Assembly (NCBI GenBank): GCA_004026145.2
Contig: CP034979.1
Coordinates: forward strand, 11,077,485-11,141,484
Length of the DNA: 64,000 nt
Reading direction: 5' to 3'
Source: Takifugu bimaculatus
Lineage: Eukaryota; Chordata; Actinopteri; Tetraodontiformes; Tetraodontidae
Shown here: piece after piece, positions 31,896 to 44,200 of the stretch
Layout of the letters: each line of letters starts with the position of its first letter
Position numbering within the stretch: the first letter of the stretch is position 1
The notes under the pieces: generated by a model
What the model was told of the DNA's origin: nothing
Database searches by the model: none
What the model saw: only the letters and a program-made list of their open reading frames with translations
Made by a program: the position numbers and the translations under genes

Positions 31896-33851
31896 TGTTT
31901 GGGCTGGTTGAGGTCACAGAGCTTTCTCTCAGTAGTAACGAGCTGCAGGATGTGCTGACTGACCTCTGCTTGTGTCTGCGAGGAGATTCAATTGCATTCT
32001 GAATTATATTTTAAGGGTCAGCATCCTTTCCAGCTGGCGAAGAAGTAGAGATCTCAGCGTTCTTCATGAAGCTCCAGAAAAGGAACTTGAAGACCTTTGG
32101 ACGTATCTTTGAGTTTTTACCCAGACTTGGAGTGTTGATATTAGCTTCCAGGGGACTGGCCACATGACCAGTGGTGAAACGCTCTGACAGCAGCACTGAG
32201 CATGTGGACCTTAGTGAGACTGCAGAGCTTCTCCTCTTCTTCTCAAAGTCACTTCTGGAGGATTCAGAGCAGCTCACAGACGAAACGTGTCACGTGTTTC
32301 CATGAAAAGCCAAAGAACAAACACCCTCTTGATGATTCCTTGATCTTGACTGACTGCCTTTTCTAACATACCTTTAACTGCAGCTATGTTTCAATTATTA
32401 TTCTGTATAGAACAATATCATCATCAGCAAGATGCTGAGTTGATATCAGTTCATTATTTTGTATAAAGGTGTAAAATGACACCATGCTGGAACTGTAAGT
32501 ATTGTACGTATAAAAGAACTCCTTCTTTCTGTGTAAATAGGTTACATCAATGAAAAATTATACTTTCTACATTTAATTGCAATATTAGCAATGAGCACCA
32601 ATCTTTTGATTGGTATTTTCAGAAATTGGGAAGCATTTATTTTGGCCTTGTTCACCAGATTTTCCAACTTTTTCTAAGAACTGAAAAAACAGATACAGTT
32701 TTTTTCATTCAAATATCTTTTTATAGAAGAATCTATTCAGGTCAGTGGACATGGAAATATCCAGTTATTTACCACCGAACATTTCTTCATTTGCTGTTCC
32801 TCTCCACAAACGTCCTCGTTGGTGGGAAGCAGAGAACTTGCTGGTCCACTGGCAACTCAACATCCACATGCATTCCTCATGACATTTTGACAGCTGCCTC
32901 GTGAACAGACATGGGTCAAAATGCTGTTTCATTTATATGTTTTTGTTCTTTTTGGAGTTTTTAGTCCAGATGACCTGAAGTTGGATGTTCATGCCAACAC
33001 AAAGTGTTGTGGGACAATCAGACAAATGTCACACGTTCACAACACTGAACAAATCTGGTTGAATGGACAAATATTGTTAAGTTATTTTAAGAATGATTTT
33101 AATATCTGTATCATGTAATTCAACTTTCCTGACAAGAACTATGGCATTCAATACAGAACACAGCTGATTTCACTTTTCTGTTTTTGCACAAATATTAAGC
33201 TAATTTGCTTCATTTACTTGGTTGATGCTCGGTAGCAGATGATGACAGATCTGTGCTTCACTTCTCGACCTTTTCGTTTACTCCTACACTTCTGTATGAG
33301 TCATTCGGATTTTTGTGCATGAATTTGAATGCAGAATTATGAATTTGATGTATGACAAGAACTCAAGTTTTAGCATCGCAGGAGCTAATTCAGCCCAAAA
33401 GGGTGTATCAGAGCTACTGCACATGCTCACTGGAACCCATCTCTTCTTTCTTTGTCATTCTTTTTGGGTTTCAACTCACCAAACTTTCAAATATGAGAAG
33501 GTAAAAGCTGAGGAGAAGGTTTTTGACTGGTCTTTTCACTTTGTCCTAATGAGGTTGGATGCATACATTAATCTTCTGGAGAACACTCTAATGCTCACAA
33601 GAAAAATAATAATCTCATCCAAATTCCACCCATTAAATAATGTTTGTGGTCCTGGCGGTTAGGGTTAGCAGCTAGTTTCTGTTCATTTTATCTCCAGTAT
33701 TTTCACCTGCAGGACAGGAAGCTTCAAATCATAGTGTTCAAAAAGAAATGACATTATATTATATTATAACAAATTAACAAATGAAGTGTGGTTTATTTTG
33801 TTAGGTTTTTGTGCGGTGATTAAAAGTACTAACTGGAGAACTACAACAATG
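31896..33851. other. Intergenic sequence without recognised gene
   Basis: An 88-codon minus-strand frame (32011-32277) is the longest here but has no recognised domain or splice context. No transposon seen. Confidence 0.45.
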
Positions 33852-34740
33852 AAGTTAGGTTTAGGGTTAGTGGGTTAGGGTTAGGGTTAGTGCCGTCCAA
33901 ACCAGTAGTTTAGGGTTAGGGTTAGGATTATGATTAGGGTTAGGGTTAGAGGGTTAGAGGTAACTACTGGGTTAGGGTTAGGGTTAGTGGGTTAGGGTTA
34001 GTGCCGTCCAAACCAGTAGTTTAGGGTTAGGGTTAGGGTTAGAGGGTTAGAGGTAACTACTGGGTTAGGGTTGGGGTTAGGGTTAGAGGGTTAGGGTTGG
34101 GGTTAGGGTTAGAGGGTTAGGATTAGGGTTAGGGTTAGAGGGTTAGGGTTGGGGTTAGGGTTAGAGGGTTAGGATTATGGTTAGGGTTAGAGGGTTAGGG
34201 TTAGAGGGTTAGGGTTGGGGTTAGAGGGTTAGGGTTAGGATTATGGTTAGGGTTAGAGGGTTAGGGTTAGTGCCGTCCAAACCAGTAGTTTAGGGTTAGG
34301 GTTAAGGTTAGAGGGTTAGAGGTAACTACTGGGTTAGGGTTAGAGGGTTGGGGTTAGGGTTAGAGGGTTAGGATTATGGTTAGGGTTAGGGTTAGAGGGT
34401 TAGGGTTGGGGTTAGGGTTAGAGGGTTAGGATTATGGTTAGGGTTAGAGGGTTAGGGTTGGGGTTAGGGTTAGAGGGTTAGGATTATGGTTAGGGTTAGA
34501 GGGTTAGGGTTAGGGTTATGGTTAGGGTTAGAGGGTTAGGGTAAGGGTTAGTGCCGTCCAAACCAGTATCTTAGGGTTAGGGTTAGAGGGTTAGGGTTAG
34601 AGGGTTAGGGTTAGGGTTAGTGCCGTCTAAACCAGTATCTTAGGGTTAGGGTTTTAGGGTTAGAGGGTTAGGGTTAGGGTTAGTGCCGTCCAAACCAGTA
34701 TTTTAGGGTTAGGGTTAGGGTTAGTGCCGTCCAAACCAGT
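33852..34740. repeat. Telomere-like array, TTAGGG with gtgccgtccaaaccagta spacers
   Basis: TTAGGG, TTAGAGGG and TTGGGG blocks with two recurring spacers: gtgccgtccaaaccagtag (about seven times) and gaggtaactactggg (three times). Fresh block duplications are visible at 33890-34010 and 34270-34330. Confidence 0.96.
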
Positions 34741-37700
34741 AGCTTTACCATCAAAGACTTTTAGAGGCTCTCAACTGGCTGAAGTCTGCAGAATTCATAA
34801 AGGAGCCTAAATGAAGCTCTGTTGAAGCATTCAGATTCACAATGTCCATTTTCCTGTCATGACCCAACATTGGACTTTAAGCCTTGCTGAGCACGTCTCT
34901 GTGGTCTTTGTCTGACATGTAAGTCCTCCACGTGGTATCTTTGGGGGGATGTTTAATGGAAAGGAAGGGGAAGGAAAGGCAAAAAGGAAAGAAAAAGTGG
35001 TCTGCAAGGTCAGATCTGCCCAATGTCCATCGTCCCTTCAGCAAGCACATCAGCCCGTCAGCTTTATGGCCACCTGATAGCAGCAATGCAACTAAATTAG
35101 GGTGAATCACACAGTTTAAACCTTCTCAAATTCCAGCCATCACAGCAACATCATGACAAACATAAAATAAGAACATAAAGATGGTTAAAAAATAAAAAGT
35201 TTTGATCCGAGTGGTTCTGTAGATGCAGGATTTGTTTTGGTTTGAAATTGTGGGCATTATGCAGACAGACTGAAACCACATTTCCCTTGGTTCCATTGCT
35301 TTGATATATTTTGATTGTGACTCTAAAAACTGTACATTTGCTACTTTTTTCTTTCTGAACATTCAAAAGAAATATGACAGCTGATTTATTTCTTTGTTGT
35401 TTGATTTATGAGCTTCCACAACGTTGAATTAAGATGTGACCTCCTACAGCAGGTGAGAGTGTCACTGCCACGGTCACATGTGGTTACCTGTAGAACTTTG
35501 ATTTTTGCTTTCCTAACAAGAACATTTGTACTTTTTATAATCCAACGAGTGGCAGCTGTCATCACTGATGGCAAACAGTAAACTCTTTGAATCATTTGTC
35601 ATATAATCATTGTCAAATAAAGAATCCTATTTTTGATCGATTATGTTTCTTGTTTTTAAATGTGTGAGTCTGTCCGTCTTAAATGGTCTTTTCATTTGCA
35701 CGTGTGTGTTGACAAATGTTCTGTTCTGATCCTGTGTCTGCTCTGTTTGGGGTGTGTTGTGCTCCGTCTGTCCGCTAGGGGGCGTGAGTGACCCAGCTTT
35801 GGTGCTGCTGCCTCCACAGCTGCAGCTAATCTGCAGGTCTCTCAGTTCTTAGCATCAGCTGCTGGTGTCCTCAGTGTTGTGGTAAACGTGCTCAGGGTCT
35901 TACCCCCTTTTTGAGATTTAGATTTGTAATCTTTTATTCTCTTTCATTGACCTTGAGCAGGTCACCACGTCTCCCTCCTTTGGAGAAGGAATCAGCTGGA
36001 TTTTTCCCCCCGCAGCGCTCAAGGCTTCTTTGGTTTCCAATAAACCCTTTTGAGACCCAGTTGGCTGTTTCCTGTCTGCATCTGGGTCCTGGTCAAACAA
36101 AACCTTAAGAAGTTCTCAGCCATTCAGATCTTAGCGAAGGTGAATTCTTTTAAGCTTTTAAAGATGTTCCAGCTCTGATCCAAGAAGCTTCTTCACTTCT
36201 AAATGAACTGGTGCCTTTTTCTTTCTTGAGTGGTTTACTGAATGCTGTCGCTGGTGGTCGTTGGTCATTTGCATTATTAAAGGGTGGGAATCTTCCTGGC
36301 GAGGGATCCCAGCTCCGGAAGCAGCAACTGGTGCCTCCTCCTGTATTCAGGGAAGGTTTTTCCTACTTGAACAAAGATGCTTTTCTAAATTTATTTTTAA
36401 ACTCCTTTCAAACTCAATTGCTGTCTTCAAATGAGCCTCTCATGGCCAGTGTGTGTTGTGCCATTTTTTTTCTTGTTTCTTTCTCTTGGGGGTGAGGTGA
36501 GGTGAGGGTTGAATGCCTGCTCCAGTCAGGAGAGTCATGTGATAGATCAGCTGGTCCAAACCTGCTAGCTTGGAGTTGTCGGCCTGAACCTGGAGGTGCC
36601 TGAGGAGCAGGTTCGTTAGTTGATGTCCAGGCGTAGATACTCTGCTGAAATCTACATGGGGAGACACTTATCACACCCCTATTTTCTTCGTCTTCATTTC
36701 TAATTATTTTGTTATAGCTGTAAATGAAACATTTGTTACATTATTGTTAAAGTAAACCTTAAATATCATTTTTCAACTTTTATAGTATCCTACAGACAGT
36801 CCCAGTTTAGAAGCGGAGACGAGTGTATATGTGATTAAACATAACTATGCTTTCAGATTACTTTACCTGTTCCACTGCTAGAAAATGAACGTATAGAATA
36901 ACAGGAAAATAATCACAATTGACAGGAAAGTTGCAGGTAATTCATAAAAAGCCAACTGCTCATCTGCCAGCCGAATGGCTCCATCAGTCAGAAGAAATAC
37001 CTGAGGTTTAACAGCCCAAGTCAGGAGACATTGCAATGCTAAATGCTAAAGGGTTAATGCATTTAGCATTAATAATCAGATTAAACTTGAAGCTGGTTGA
37101 CAGATGGACGGGGAAGTTCAATGGTCCCCGCTCATGAAGTGGGCTTGTCTGTCGACGACTATAAAAGTTCAAATTCATCACATTTAAGCCTTAATCTAAC
37201 CACACTTTCTCATTTTACAATGTAGAATATATGATGTAATTTGTTTTTTGGGCTTTTTATTGCAGTCTGGGGATGTAATAAGCTGCTGCCTGAGGCGTGG
37301 TGGTGAGACCCAGATGCCCCGTCTGGCTGAACCACTTGGACAGGGTTAGGGTAAAAATAACCCAGTTCAGAGGTCTTCTCACAAAGTGGCATATATAGAA
37401 TTATATTTTTGCTCTAAATCGTTTTTTTTAGTGAAAACCTGAGTTTCCCTCATGAACTCTAATTTGGGGTTTTCACTAAAGCTGTTTTCTGAAAGGGAAC
37501 CCAGACCATTTTCTGTAGGACTTAAACCAATTTTAACTTTTCAGGGTTCAAGAACATGATGTGCACGAGTACTATGTACTCAGTGCAACTGATTGTTTAT
37601 TTATTTTTTGGGTTTCTTTGTTTTCAATGAATAAAAACACAAATTAACTGTGAAAAATCAAGTCTGGTTCATGTCAAACATCATACAGCCACCAGGGGGT

Positions 37701-38203
37701 GCTACTCATCTCTATTTTTCATAGTCAGAGAGTCGTATTGGCTGAAATGTTCCACGATCCCTCCCACTCTACTTGCATTTTGTTGTCCAGGTGAAAGAGA
37801 GCCAGACCTGAATTTGGAAAGACTGAAATGATCAGTGTTTACTCAGCACTGCAGGATTATGTCCCTGGGACAACCTGTACAGCAAGTAAGAAAGGAGTTT
37901 TTTCTAATGAATACCTTCCGTAGAATTAAGCATTAGTGATGGCAATAGGTCACAGAAAGATAATGTGAAAATGTAAAAAGTAGAGTCAAAGAGCTGCTAT
38001 AACAAATGTCATTAAGAATCTTAATTTGCATAACATCTATTGTGCTTTTGTTCTCATTCATGTTGCCTCGGGTTTTCTATGCTGCTGTCAGTACCTTGTT
38101 CAAATAGTAATAGTCGTTCTAGTCGTACTAGCAGCAGAGCTTTGCTTCCCCATTGTTTCAGAAAGCTAGTTAAGTTGAGCTACGGGACATTCCTATGGTT
38201 GCC
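34741..38203. other. Intergenic sequence and presumed kinase promoter region
   Basis: No coding gene recognised. 36140-36260 resembles 46424-46520 (agctct-atccaagaagcttcttca and tggtttactgaatgctgtc), an interspersed repeat of unknown family. The transcription start and any 5' non-coding exon of the kinase gene must lie in the right part, but no TATA or CpG-rich promoter stands out. Confidence 0.45.
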
Positions 38204-38292
38204 ATGGGCAATGGTTCGATAAAAGTCCTTCGGCCTGAGGAGAACATCTGTTTGGCCTCTACCAACAAAGACGCGGACATCAATGTCCTCAG
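38204..38292 (+). CDS. prkg2: Kinase exon 1, start codon and myristoylation site
   Basis: Starts MGNGSIKVLRPEEN and ends two bases into an Arg codon before gtaaag. The ATG was chosen because MGNGS is the conserved type II N-myristoylation start; the context is gccATGG, a good Kozak match. Any non-coding 5' exon upstream cannot be placed. Confidence 0.88.
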
Positions 38293-41200
38293 GTAAAGAT
38301 GATTCCTGTGAATGATTCCTCTAAAATCTCAATACTTACTTTGTGACTTGGATTGTGTGTTCATTTGGCCCCATTGTAAATACTGGAAAAGAATTTCAAC
38401 ACATAATATAATAATACATATGATAGGGATATTTATTTAGAATACTTACAGTTATCCTGCTGTTATTTCATATAAGCAAATTTATTGATTATTTTTCATT
38501 GGTTTATCCGTTTTGTTTTTTACAGTCGTTTTGCTCTATAACTCAGTCTTTTATAATTTTTCAGACTGAGAATTAACCAGCTTGAAGCTGAGCTGGAATG
38601 TCGGGATCAAGAGTTGCAAGCACAAAAGTATCAGTTAGATCAACTTCAAAAGGAGCTTGAAGCTAAAATCTCCCAAATCGACAAGCTCCAGGATGCTATT
38701 GGCTACACCCATGACCTCGGTCATTCACCCCCACTCGCCAGGGTCCCCCACCACTCCCGACGCTTCAGCGTCATCAACCAGGGTCCCAGTCAGTTCCATA
38801 GGGTGGCTGTGGAGGTTCACCGCAGGCTCAGGGCAAAAGAGGGAGTGTCAGCAGAACCAAACTCTGGGAGCTTCTGTCCAGAGGCGAAGGCGGCCCAGGT
38901 CTCCAAAGCCACCCACAAAAACTCCAGGTGAGTTTACATTTATACCTGCGGGTGAAACAAGCAGCTGCAGAGGAAGATATCAGCAAACAAGACTTAAAAT
39001 CAGAACATAATTTAGTCATCAGTTCACACATTCAAAACAATCAGATTTACTCAAAAGGCTTAAAATAAATATTAATAAATACAATATTGGATCCACATCT
39101 CTCTCCTTAACGATAATGATATCTGCTTAATGCAGGGGTGGGGAACCCCCGGCCTCCGGGCCGTATACGGCCTACGAGACCATTTCTACCGGCCCGCAAC
39201 GCAATAAGATTTTTATATTTTATATGTGCACTTATACAGTGGGACCGTTCGCTAAACTCCGCGAGCTGCGAGTAGCAGCGGTAGCGTATTTTTGCCTTTC
39301 GTATCCTGAAATTTCTTTCGTAACAAGAGGAAATATTTTCCCGTTTTCTGAGATAAAATAGACGGTTATGTTATGTCCGAGTCAAAGTCAGGGTCAGTGA
39401 ACACAGCATGTGATCTACGTAGTGGGCTGGACTGATTGACACGGACGAAAAATGCCTAGCGAAACACGCTAAACTCGACGAGTTGAAAGGACAGATGAGT
39501 TTGGATAAAATTAACGCTCTTCGTCGGCGTTTGGAGGCTCAACAAGCAGCTTTCACACGACCATGTACCGACAGAGAGAATATTACGCGTGCAAGTTTTG
39601 TGGTGAGTGAATTAATAGCCACGAAGCTGAAACCTGACGCCGAAGGAGAGTTCGTGAACGCGCCTCGTAGCCGCCGCTGAGGCGCTCGCGCCGGACAAAG
39701 TAAAATTGTTTCAAAGCGTGAATTTTTTTCGTGAATAACTATTGAACTAAGACATATATTGTTATGATTCCAGTGGCTATCGGTATGTTTTTTATGGTCA
39801 AGGAATCTAAATATGTAGTCAAAGTATATGTGGGACTAATATGGTGGAAATCACAATATGCCAGGAATTGTTGCGCTTGGCGGAGGTCTGCGCTCTCCGA
39901 GTGCTTTCTAGTTGTTATTATTATGTCTTTATCTTTCTTTCTTTTCATTTATTTCTTGATTATCTTGTTGTATTGCAGTTTTTGTGAGTAGAGGCCTCGA
40001 ACAGGCCCTTACAGGTCTCTTGCCTCAACTCTGCACCTCTTTTTTTATTGTTTTGTATGATCATGAAAACATATTTTACTTGTTTGTCATTTTATTCTAT
40101 TTTTTTGGTGATTTTATATGCATGTGTGTTAAATAAATAATTCAAACTCAAATGCAGCAATCATGAGACTTAGTAACACAGTGGTTATAGACTTTTTTTT
40201 GTCTTTTTTTGCATCCCTAGCTATGTGTTCGTAATAGTATGGCCCTCGGAGGACTTTATAAAAATTGAAATGGCCCTCGATATGAAAAAAGTTCCCCACC
40301 CCTGGCTTAATGGTTGATGTTGGAAGACATCAAAACATCTCTGGTTAATGGAGAATGTCATTGTTTTGTACTGTCTCCTGCATCAAACACAAATGTTAGC
40401 ATGTGACAAAAAATAAAGTAATGAAGCCTAACAAAAGGCCATGAGATCTAAGCAGGCCTGAGTCCTGATGAGCTCCAATTATACAAGCATGTTGCTGCCT
40501 GCCTCTCCTCGAGGCTCTGCTGTTCCGCTCACAGCTGTTGAATGAACATGTCATCTGTGTGATGTGATAATCAGACACACACACCAACACACTCAAGGAA
40601 ATCTATGCACACTCCATTATTGGACGAGCATACAGGAAAAAACCTCATCCGTGTTGGATGATTAAGGAAGCGTATTGCTGTCGTGGAAGAAAATACATTT
40701 TGGATCCCTATCACACAATAACATGATAAGTATAAAGTACAAATGTAATAATTTCATCTATAGGGTGCTGGTTTTATTCTTTTACCCTGCAATGACAACA
40801 GGGTTCTTTTAATAAGAGGAGTAGAAGTAGTTCCCATGGGATGTTTCACTACTCTGAGTCACAACATTTCGAGGTTAACACATTTAAACTGCTCTTGGAG
40901 AAGACTCCAGTACCGTCCTGCTTATCATTGAGGAAGGCCGCTGTCAATTTCTGCAACCTATCAACAGTTGCAACTCTGTGGTTCTGGGCATGTGCGGTAA
41001 CCTCCTGTTGAGTTTCATTTGGCCTTAAACATAAAGATTGGATAATCAATTAATGAAATACTGTATATGAGGATACTTAAAAGCAATGGTAGCCAAAGTC
41101 AACCAAGCAGAAGAACTTGACAGAGCAGAAGATGTAGAGCGATTTTTCTCTACTGTCCGCTCTGTTTCTCTGGGTCCTCTACCAGAGTCTGAGGGTTCTG

Positions 41201-44200
41201 CCCAGGATCTTAGCTGTTCCTGGACTGTGCTCTTCTGGACAGAGATCTCTGATGTGGTACCTGGTATCTGTTGGAGCATCTGCTCAGCTTGGGGGTTACT
41301 GCCCCAAGTAAAAAAATGGATTTATATATAAACACACACACGTTATCTAGCGCATATTGTAATACATAATACTGGCCTTTTACTTCCACCCTAGAATAAA
41401 GAAGTTCATCAATGATGCCATCATGAACAATGACTTCCTGAATAAACTGGAACCTCAGCACATGAACCAGATGGTGGACTGCATGTTTGAGAACGTTTAC
41501 ACCGAGGGACAGCTGGTCATTCGGGAGGGAGAACCTGGAAATTATCTCTATGTACTCTCAGGTCACTTTATGATTTTATGTTTTAGAAATCCTGGTCATT
41601 AGCTTGAAATCAAGCAGAGGTGTGGGGTGGTATTAAAAGGATTAAAATAGCATAGCATAATTTACATTACATTTGATCTCCTTAAAGTGAATACTGATAA
41701 GATACCTTACAGGTACTTTTTAACCGTAACTGTAACTGCACAACCCATCATCAAAAAACTGCAGGCTGGTGGCAAACAGGAGCAATACAATCTATTGCAC
41801 TCTGAAGATCAGGACGCACAACACACAAAGACACATTAGGAGCCCTGGAGGCAGGACAGCCCCAACGGGGGACCTGGGCCAGTAACAAAGCCTCGCCAAC
41901 TTAAGCCTATCTAATGTTGCGCGCTCGCTCTCTTCACCACTACGGACCGGTGCAGAGTCCGCAGTAATGCGGACTCTGCACCGGTCCGACTGTCGATCTC
42001 CCGCTCCATTCTTCCCTCACTCATGAACAAGACCCCGAGGTACTTGAACTCCTCCACTTGGGGCAGGATCTCCTCCTTGACCCAGAGAAGGCACTCCACC
42101 TTTTTCCAGTTGAGAACCATGGCCTCGGATTTGGAGGTGCTGAATTTCATCCCAGTCGCTTCACATGCGGCGGCGAACCGATCCAGTGATCGTTGGAGGG
42201 CACGGGCCGATGACGCCAACAGGACCACATCCTAACCCTAACCCTAAAAAGCAGAGACGCGATCCTGAGGTCACCAAACCGGACCCCCCAACACCATGAC
42301 TGCACTTAGAAATTCTGTCCATAAAAGTTATGAACAGAATCGGTGACAAAGGGCGGAGACCAACCCTCACCGGAAACGAGCTCGACTTACTGCAGCAATG
42401 CGGAGCAAACTCTGACACCGATCGTACAGGGAGCGGACAGCCCGTATCAGCGGGCCCGACACCCCATACTCTCGGAGGACCCCCCACAGGACCCCCCGAG
42501 GGACACTGTCAAATGCCTTCTCCAAGTCCACAAAACACATGTGGACTGGTTGGGCAAACTCCCATGCACCCTAGAGGACCCTGGTGTCCACCAGCGGGTT
42601 CGGGCATTGCCACCACAACAGGCACCAAACACCTTGCAGCCACAGGACCGGTCAGCCGCCTCAACAATGGAGGCACAGAACATGGTCCACTCGGACTCAA
42701 TGTCCCCCGCCTCCCCCGGGACATGGTCAAAGCTCTCCCGGAGGTGTGAGTTGAAGCTCCTGCTGACAGGAGACTCTGCCAGGCGTTCCCAGCAGACCCC
42801 CACACTTTAAACACTTTAAATGGGCCATCGTATCTGGTGGAGTAGCAAAAGGTGTGCATCCTAATGCACAAAAATGAAATGATCATTGGCAAGCTCCCCC
42901 AGCACAAATGAGCTTGGAAACAGTGGTGGACCAGAGTTGGAGTATGAGCAGATTCGGACAAAGACCAGGAAAGGAAAAGGGGCCTAACCCTCTGCTAAAA
43001 AGTCCATCAGAATATGGAGGGGCTGCCCAAAAAACAACTCTGCAAGCATACAGGTCCTCCTTAGGAGCTGACATCGTCGGAGTATCACTCAAGGCAAACG
43101 ATCCACCTAGTTAACGTCCGAGAGCGAAGCATGCAATGATGTCTTGCGCAACCAGCTTCACCAACATCCGGACTCCTGGGTGCAACAGGGAGTGAACCAT
43201 GTCAAAATCTCTGTGCCAGGCCATTGGTGCGATAGGACAGTGGCAACCCATGGAAATGTTGGAGAGGAAAGTAGAAACACCTTCTAGTACCAAGGCATTC
43301 CTCAAGCTTTAGGCCTGCACAAGTGGTCTTAAGCACCAGGATTTCCCCAGGCTGGTCGGCAATCCACCCGTGACAACCTTGACAGACAAGGGGTTATCAC
43401 ACACTGACCACACGCTGCTCAACCAGTGCCCCCACGCCCCATCTGCTGCATCGGTCATAAGAGCTATGGATGCCTGGGGCACAGGATGTGCTAGCAGTGC
43501 CACATTTGCCAGGGCAGGCTTATCTCCAATTAAGGCCTGGATCCAGTCAATCTGGTTATTGGCCTTCCATAGCCTAAGGGCCCCATCAACTGGTTGCAGG
43601 AGATGGGCCACATGAGGAGCTAAAAGATTGTAGAAATTCACCATGCCCCCAAACTCCTGCAGGGCTTTAATGTCAACCTGACGAGGGAAGTCTGCCACCA
43701 CCTGTACCTTAGAAGGCAAAAGATCCCCACCTTGCCTCATCTTCTTAGCCGTTTATCCCTTTTGAGGTCATGGGGAGCGTAGCATTTTGCCAGGTTGACA
43801 ATTAGGCCATGCTCTTGGAGATGCTGAACAACCTGTTTAAGGTGCACCGGATGCTCATCAGCTGACAGGAAGCCCAGCAAAACTGAAACGTTTGTGGCAC
43901 TTATTTCTTACCAAAAGGAATGTGCAGAAATGTAAAGAGCCTGAAAGGGTTAATTACAGTGGTCTTACGAACATCCTCCATGCACACAGGAACCTGGTGA
44001 TAACAGCGCACCAGATCCACTTTAGAAAAAAATCACGCCCACTAGGTGAACAAAAAATCCTGGATGTGCAGGATGGGATAACGGTCATGCGCAGTGATGT
44101 TGTTCAGGCGCCGAAAGTGCTGCATGGCCGCCAAGACCCATCCGCTTTGGGCATCATATGGAGGGGTGAGGCCCATGGGCTGTTTGAAAGCACAAACAAC

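Noticed and set aside
32011..32277. 88-codon minus-strand frame as a gene
   Set aside because: No family recognised and no supporting context; could be chance or an old transposon.
3372..34740. Chromosome end
   Set aside because: The hexamer arrays are interrupted by spacers, point both ways and lie between gene exons, so they are interstitial.
38657..39010. Overlapping + strand frame of 117 codons in kinase exon 2
   Set aside because: Shadow of the true frame, which has the coiled coil and autoinhibitory segment.
42330..42810. Plus-strand proline-rich frames of 139-155 codons
   Set aside because: They are antisense shadows of the Rex3 reverse transcriptase on the minus strand.
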